From contig NZ_CP101508.1 of NCBI RefSeq assembly GCF_024380015.1, positions 1,488,902-1,552,901 of the forward strand: a stretch of DNA of 64,000 nt, written 5' to 3'. The notes below the pieces were generated by a model. The model worked only from the letters and a program-made list of their open reading frames with translations. It was not told the origin of the DNA and ran no database searches. The translations under genes were made by a program, and so were the position numbers. Numbering within the stretch: position 1 is the first letter of the stretch; each line of letters begins with the position of its first letter. Source of the DNA: Photobacterium atrarenae (GTDB lineage Bacteria > Pseudomonadota > Gammaproteobacteria > Enterobacterales > Vibrionaceae). Shown one piece after another: positions 60,587 through 64,000 of the stretch.

Positions 60587-60937
60587 ATGGATTTTCGACA
60601 GCTATCTGATCAGGCGTTATGGGATATCGCCAACCCGCTGATGGATAACCTGATGCAAGGCTCGACTGACATCGATCATGCCAGGCATACCCGTGATTTT
60701 ACCGAGCGGATGCGCAAGATTGTGATGCCGGAATACTTAGAGCGGATCTGTAAACAATATCAGGCTGAGAAAGGCTTTTTCACGGAGCGAACCCCGGTTT
60801 GCGTGTTCAAGCGGCCGGACTCTGCGGCTTTCGTCTGGAAGCAGGGATTCAGCAAGGTTGAAGGTGAGTACGTTGCGGAAATGGTCCTGGTCTATCAGGG
60901 TGGACGTTACTTGGTTGATCATGTGATGGTGTTTTAA
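60587..60937 (+). CDS. Hypothetical small protein (NTF2-like fold possible)
   Basis: A 116-residue protein (GGAG upstream). A helical N-terminus and beta-rich C-terminus (VCVFKRPDSAAFVWKQGFSK, YVAEMVLVYQGGRYLVDHVM) look like a small alpha-plus-beta or NTF2-like fold. No active-site motif seen. Same strand as its neighbours. Confidence 0.65.
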   Translation: MDFRQLSDQALWDIANPLMDNLMQGSTDIDHARHTRDFTERMRKIVMPEYLERICKQYQAEKGFFTERTPVCVFKRPDSAAFVWKQGFSKVEGEYVAEMVLVYQGGRYLVDHVMVF

Positions 60938-60999
60938 TCGGCCACGAATGCAATAAAGAGTGTGTGAAGTCGCATTCAACAGTGACAAGGAGCAATACG

Positions 61000-61539
61000 T
61001 TGGAAATTAGGTTGGCACAACAGGAAGATTTGCCGGGATTCTTTGAATATCTGGCCCGGCAGCTGCAAGAGAACGGAAGTAAAAACACAGCGTTGTTTCA
61101 CCCGCTCTCCCGTGATCAGCTCGAACTGTCTGAAGCGATGAAAAGCCGTTTTCGTGATGGCATGGACAAAGAAGTCGGCGAGGCAGGTTGGCGTCAGATT
61201 TGGCTGGCCGTGGAAGGAGAGTGCATCCTGGGCCATATCGATTTGCGCCATCATGATGAGCCGAATACCCAGCACCGGGCACTTTTGGGCATGGGCGTGG
61301 ATAGCCAGTGTCGGGGGCAGGGGTTGGGCAAAAAGCTGATCCGATATGTGATGGACTGGGCCGCGACCCATAGTGCGTTTGAATATCTCGACTTATGGGT
61401 GTTGTCTTCAAATGCGCCGGCTTGCCGCTTGTATGAGCGAGAAGGGTTCACCCAGTGTGCGTCGATCTCGGACATGTATCGGATCGACGGACGTTCGGTC
61501 TCATATTTGATGATGACACGTCCGTTGCACCGGGTCTGA
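61000..61539 (+). CDS. GNAT acetyltransferase
   Basis: A 179-residue protein from TTG 61000 (AAGGAG seven bases before), preferred over GTG 60964. GMGVDSQCRGQGLGKKLIRY (about 102-121) is the acetyl-CoA motif, followed by VLSSNAPACRLYEREGFTQC. Substrate unknown; the fifth GNAT in a 12-kb stretch. Confidence 0.88.
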   Translation: MEIRLAQQEDLPGFFEYLARQLQENGSKNTALFHPLSRDQLELSEAMKSRFRDGMDKEVGEAGWRQIWLAVEGECILGHIDLRHHDEPNTQHRALLGMGVDSQCRGQGLGKKLIRYVMDWAATHSAFEYLDLWVLSSNAPACRLYEREGFTQCASISDMYRIDGRSVSYLMMTRPLHRV

Positions 61540-61633
61540 ATGAAAGCTGTCATCTTGTATTCCTGAGGCCGGTTGTCTGTGGGGAACTGTCAGACAGGAG
61601 GTCATGTAAGCCAATGCTAAGGAAGGACATTGA

Positions 61634-62839
61634 GTGTCGATACGAAAATTACTGGCAGCACTCCCGATCCTGTTGATCAGCAGCCATGGGATGGCTGCTG
61701 ATTCTGCTCAGATAAACACAAGCCAGGACGCCATGACGATTCAATCTGAGACGGTGAAAATAGAGCAATTTGCTGAGATTTATGCGCTAATGAAACGTGC
61801 TGAGTTTGACGCGGCTGAGCAGGCGCTCGCGAAGCGTTATCAGCAGGATAAACAAGTGTTGCCGTTGTGGGTGTCATTGCTGACCGAGCTGGAACGTTTC
61901 GAGAAGTTGCGGGAGCTGGTCGCGCAGGGGATCCTTAAGCCCGGTGACGACAGCGCGGTATTGGCTCAGCTCTATCGCAACCAACCTGCACCGGCACTAG
62001 AATATGTGGCTGAGCAAGGAGAGATCCCGCTAGAGAGCCACTTCCTGGTGACGCTACCGCGCGCGGAAGTACAGATTGACGGCAAGACATTTTATTTTGT
62101 GCTGGATACGGGGGCGTCAACCAATGTGATCACTCAGCGGGTGGCAGATAAGCTGGGGATCGTCGCCGAGCCGAAGCACCAGGTCTCAATTGATACCGCA
62201 ACCGATAACGAAGTGTTTGCCCAACTGGCGATTCTGCCGTCTTTCCGGCTGGGGCCGACAGCGCTGCATCATCAGGCTGCGGTGATTGTCGAGAATGAAG
62301 CGCTTGAGCAGCGGTTACTGGGAATCAGCTGGTATCAGCTCGATGGTATTATCGGCTGGCCGGTGCTGAAGAAAATGAACCTGACGTTTAATTTTGCCGA
62401 CAAGTCACTGCTGATCCAGCAGCCGGTCAAAAAAACAGGTCAACCAACCAATTTGGTGTGGCTGTTTGATGATCCTATGGTGCTGACCCAGTCGGCGGAA
62501 AAAGGCGACTTGCTGTGGTTTTTAGATACCGGAGCGATGCGTAGCCAGGTGACGGAGCGATACTTGACCCGCCATGCGATAAATGATCTGGATTGGAAGT
62601 CTAAACAGTTTTCCGGGTTGGGTGGCAAAGGCAAGGAAGAGAAAACCGCCAGTCTGGATGCTGTCGAATTTGTTTTCCCATCGGCCACGGTCATGGTGGA
62701 AGATATTGAGGTCCGGGTGGAGCATGAAGACTGTAAACACAGCCTGTGCGACGGCCGGATTGGGGTCGACACGGCGAAAAAGCGGATTATGAATATCGAT
62801 TTCTACAACGGCCGCTTTGATGTCCGGGATATCGAGTAA
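61634..62839 (+). CDS. Periplasmic aspartyl-protease-like protein with two DTG motifs
   Basis: A 401-residue protein from GTG 61634. Residues 1-22 form a signal peptide (ISSHGMA). Residues 45-125 are a helical, repeat-like region. Then come two retropepsin-like lobes: FVLDTGAST (Asp158) and FLDTGAMR (Asp298), giving the two catalytic aspartates in one chain as in pepsin. An HEDCKHSLCDGRIG segment near the end may be disulphide-bonded. Family: gag-pro-like/aspartyl protease. Substrate unknown. Confidence 0.85.
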   Translation: MSIRKLLAALPILLISSHGMAADSAQINTSQDAMTIQSETVKIEQFAEIYALMKRAEFDAAEQALAKRYQQDKQVLPLWVSLLTELERFEKLRELVAQGILKPGDDSAVLAQLYRNQPAPALEYVAEQGEIPLESHFLVTLPRAEVQIDGKTFYFVLDTGASTNVITQRVADKLGIVAEPKHQVSIDTATDNEVFAQLAILPSFRLGPTALHHQAAVIVENEALEQRLLGISWYQLDGIIGWPVLKKMNLTFNFADKSLLIQQPVKKTGQPTNLVWLFDDPMVLTQSAEKGDLLWFLDTGAMRSQVTERYLTRHAINDLDWKSKQFSGLGGKGKEEKTASLDAVEFVFPSATVMVEDIEVRVEHEDCKHSLCDGRIGVDTAKKRIMNIDFYNGRFDVRDIE

Positions 62840-62917
62840 CCGCTGAGCCCGGCTTCACTGAAGTTGAGCGTGAGCCGATATCGAATCGTTTGAAGGGGTT
62901 AGGAGGAGTTACTGAGG

Positions 62918-63283
62918 ATGTATATTGGAGCCGTCGCCAAACAAACGGGGCTTTCCGTCAAAGCGATTCGTCTGTATGAGAAAAAAGGGCTGATCCAGCC
63001 TCCGGCGAGGCACGGCCGCTACCGGGTCTACCGCGCCCAGGATGTTGAAGCCCTGAAACTGATTGTTGAGGCGAAATCACTGGGAGTGACGTTAGCCCGG
63101 CTCAAAGATGTGATTGTTTATCATGATGGTGAACTCGACTGGCAGCGAATCGGCTTGTTTCTGACTGAGGTCAAGCAATCCCTTGAGCTGGAAAAGCAGG
63201 CGCTGGAAGCGAAAATTGCTCAGGCGGCTCAGTGCCTGCAATCGCTTCATTCCTGTCCGAAAATGCTTGACTCTGCCCTTTAG
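62918..63283 (+). CDS. MerR-family regulator
   Basis: A 121-residue regulator with the MerR N-terminal HTH (IGAVAKQTGLSVKAIRLYEK, about 3-22) and a coiled-coil dimer helix. Cysteines at the C-terminus (AQCLQSLHSCPK) could bind metal or sense redox. The stop overlaps a 20-bp-spacer promoter for the downstream oxidoreductase, so the regulator most likely activates it by DNA distortion. Confidence 0.9.
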   Translation: MYIGAVAKQTGLSVKAIRLYEKKGLIQPPARHGRYRVYRAQDVEALKLIVEAKSLGVTLARLKDVIVYHDGELDWQRIGLFLTEVKQSLELEKQALEAKIAQAAQCLQSLHSCPKMLDSAL

Positions 63284-63298
63284 GGCAGACCGTAGAAT
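63267..63298 (+). promoter_or_regulatory. MerR-type promoter with dyad operator
   Basis: TTGACT (63267-63272) and TAGAAT (63293-63298) are separated by 20 bp, longer than the usual 17. The spacer carries TCTGCCC-tttA-GGGCAGA, a perfect 7-bp dyad (63272-63289). This is the classic layout for MerR activation. The operator overlaps the regulator's stop codon. Confidence 0.8.
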
Positions 63299-63330
63299 CG
63301 TTGTCTCAACACCGACAGGAGAAAGAGACA

Positions 63331-63900
63331 ATGAAAATTATGGTACTTAACGGTAACCCGAAAAAAGACAGCCTAAGCCGTCACTTGGCCGATATTTATG
63401 AGGTGGAAGCCAGAGAAGGGGCCGAGATTCGACGTTTTAATCTGGGTCAGATGGCCTTCAACCCCAGCCTGGATTGCGGATATGACTCGGAGCAACCGCT
63501 GGAACCTTGTTTGGTTGAGTTTCAGGACGCGTTAACCTGGGCCGATCATCTGGTGATTGTCGCCCCGATCTGGTGGGGTGGCGTGCCAGCGAAGCTAAAG
63601 GGACTGCTTGACCGGGCTTTTCTGCCGGGATTTGCTTTTCGTTATGCGTCGGGCTCACCGGAGCCGGTCCCGCTGCTGGCCGGCAAAACCGCACGCCTGA
63701 TCCTGACCATGGACGCGCCGGATACTTTCCTGGCGGAACAAGCGGCCCCTGTGCTGGCGCAATTGGATCGTTATACGCTGCAATTTAGCGGGATCGCACC
63801 GGCTGAGGTCGATCTGTTTGGCTCCGTGATTATGGCGGATGAGGCACAACTTCAGCTGTGGGGAGAGACGGTCAGGTCCCACGGGGCTGCCTGCCGATAA
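63331..63900 (+). CDS. Flavodoxin-fold NAD(P)H dehydrogenase (quinone)
   Basis: A 189-residue flavodoxin-like NAD(P)H oxidoreductase: KIMVLNGNPKKDSLSRHLAD (FMN phosphate-binding loop at the start), then APIWWGGVPAKLKGLLDRAF (about 79-98). This is the KefF/MdaB/NQO type. It should reduce quinones or other electrophiles, fitting induction by a MerR sensor. Both gene ends are complete; the terminator follows. Confidence 0.92.
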   Translation: MKIMVLNGNPKKDSLSRHLADIYEVEAREGAEIRRFNLGQMAFNPSLDCGYDSEQPLEPCLVEFQDALTWADHLVIVAPIWWGGVPAKLKGLLDRAFLPGFAFRYASGSPEPVPLLAGKTARLILTMDAPDTFLAEQAAPVLAQLDRYTLQFSGIAPAEVDLFGSVIMADEAQLQLWGETVRSHGAACR

Positions 63901-63951
63901 TCTTTGGTCAGCCTGAAGGCGCGTTGCCGCTTTATCGACAAAAGTCTCGTT

Positions 63952-63980
63952 CAAGGCGTTCGGTAATGAACGCCTTTTTG
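63952..63980 (+). terminator. Terminator after the oxidoreductase
   Basis: CAAGGCGTTC-ggtaat-GAACGCCTTTTTG: perfect stem followed by T5. Confidence 0.88.
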
Positions 63981-64000
63981 ATCCGATGCACCTAGCCATC

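Noticed and set aside
1..64000. CRISPR array, tRNA or rRNA gene
   Set aside because: No regularly spaced direct repeats, tRNA cloverleaf ends or rRNA-like segments were noticed by reading both strands; this was not computed.

Overview
The window holds most of a lambda-type (cos-packaging, long non-contractile tail) prophage, about positions 1-36,370, followed by a small accessory island (36.6-40.87 kb) and ordinary chromosome (40.87-64 kb). The host looks like a gammaproteobacterium close to Vibrionaceae (Photobacterium/Vibrio-like). This is inferred from protein resemblance to E. coli and Vibrio orthologues (Tdh, YbiT, YaiI, YqfB, YbaA), from a perfect CRP site, and from two copies of a roughly 165-bp inverted-repeat element of a type I associate with Vibrionaceae. 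Species cannot be fixed from sequence alone. The left (integrase) end of the prophage lies outside the window.

Prophage layout. Leftward early genes (YfdQ/DUF2303 and a partner) and the LexA-like repressor face rightward Cro- and CII/YmfL-like genes across two operator clusters. A rightward early operon follows: adenine methyltransferase, an O-like replication protein that contains ori-like iterons and an in-frame stop, a Rha/KilA-C regulator, a small nuclease and a DUF968 protein. At 7.9-12.2 kb lies accessory cargo on the opposite strand: a PD-(D/E)XK-like protein, a JAMM/MPN metalloprotease-like protein and a large repeat/membrane protein. The first two each sit directly beside an IS110-family relic. 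A candidate late regulator, tandem terminators, a lysis cassette (holin, DUF5675, membrane protein, nested spanins) and a cos site strikingly like lambda's come next. The packaging, head and tail genes then run in lambda order: Nu1, A, W, B, C/Nu3, D, E, FI, FII, Z, U, V, G/GT, H, M, L, K, J. A 1369-residue SGNH-hydrolase tail protein is inserted between M and L, and a lipoprotein gene closes the phage.

The right junction falls inside the 3' part of a threonine dehydrogenase gene (tdh), of which 51 codons and the terminator remain here. This resembles the icd/e14 arrangement in E. coli. Beyond it are a RelBE/StbDE-type toxin-antitoxin pair, a umuC fragment, an AT-rich two-gene cassette (nucleotidyltransferase-like plus DUF262) and a dead tyrosine integrase that abuts a LysR gene.

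The chromosomal part carries a LysR regulator and EamA transporter, ABC-F protein YbiT, YaiI, two paralogous proteins of unknown function, a CHRD protein, an AGCS alanine/sodium symporter with a CRP site, five GNAT acetyltransferases, YqfB, small enzymes and regulators (Crp/Fnr, AraC, MerR), an SDR dehydrogenase, a duplicated aspartyl-protease-like protein, and a MerR-controlled flavodoxin-fold oxidoreductase. Protein family assignments were made by reading motifs and by memory of families; no database search was run.
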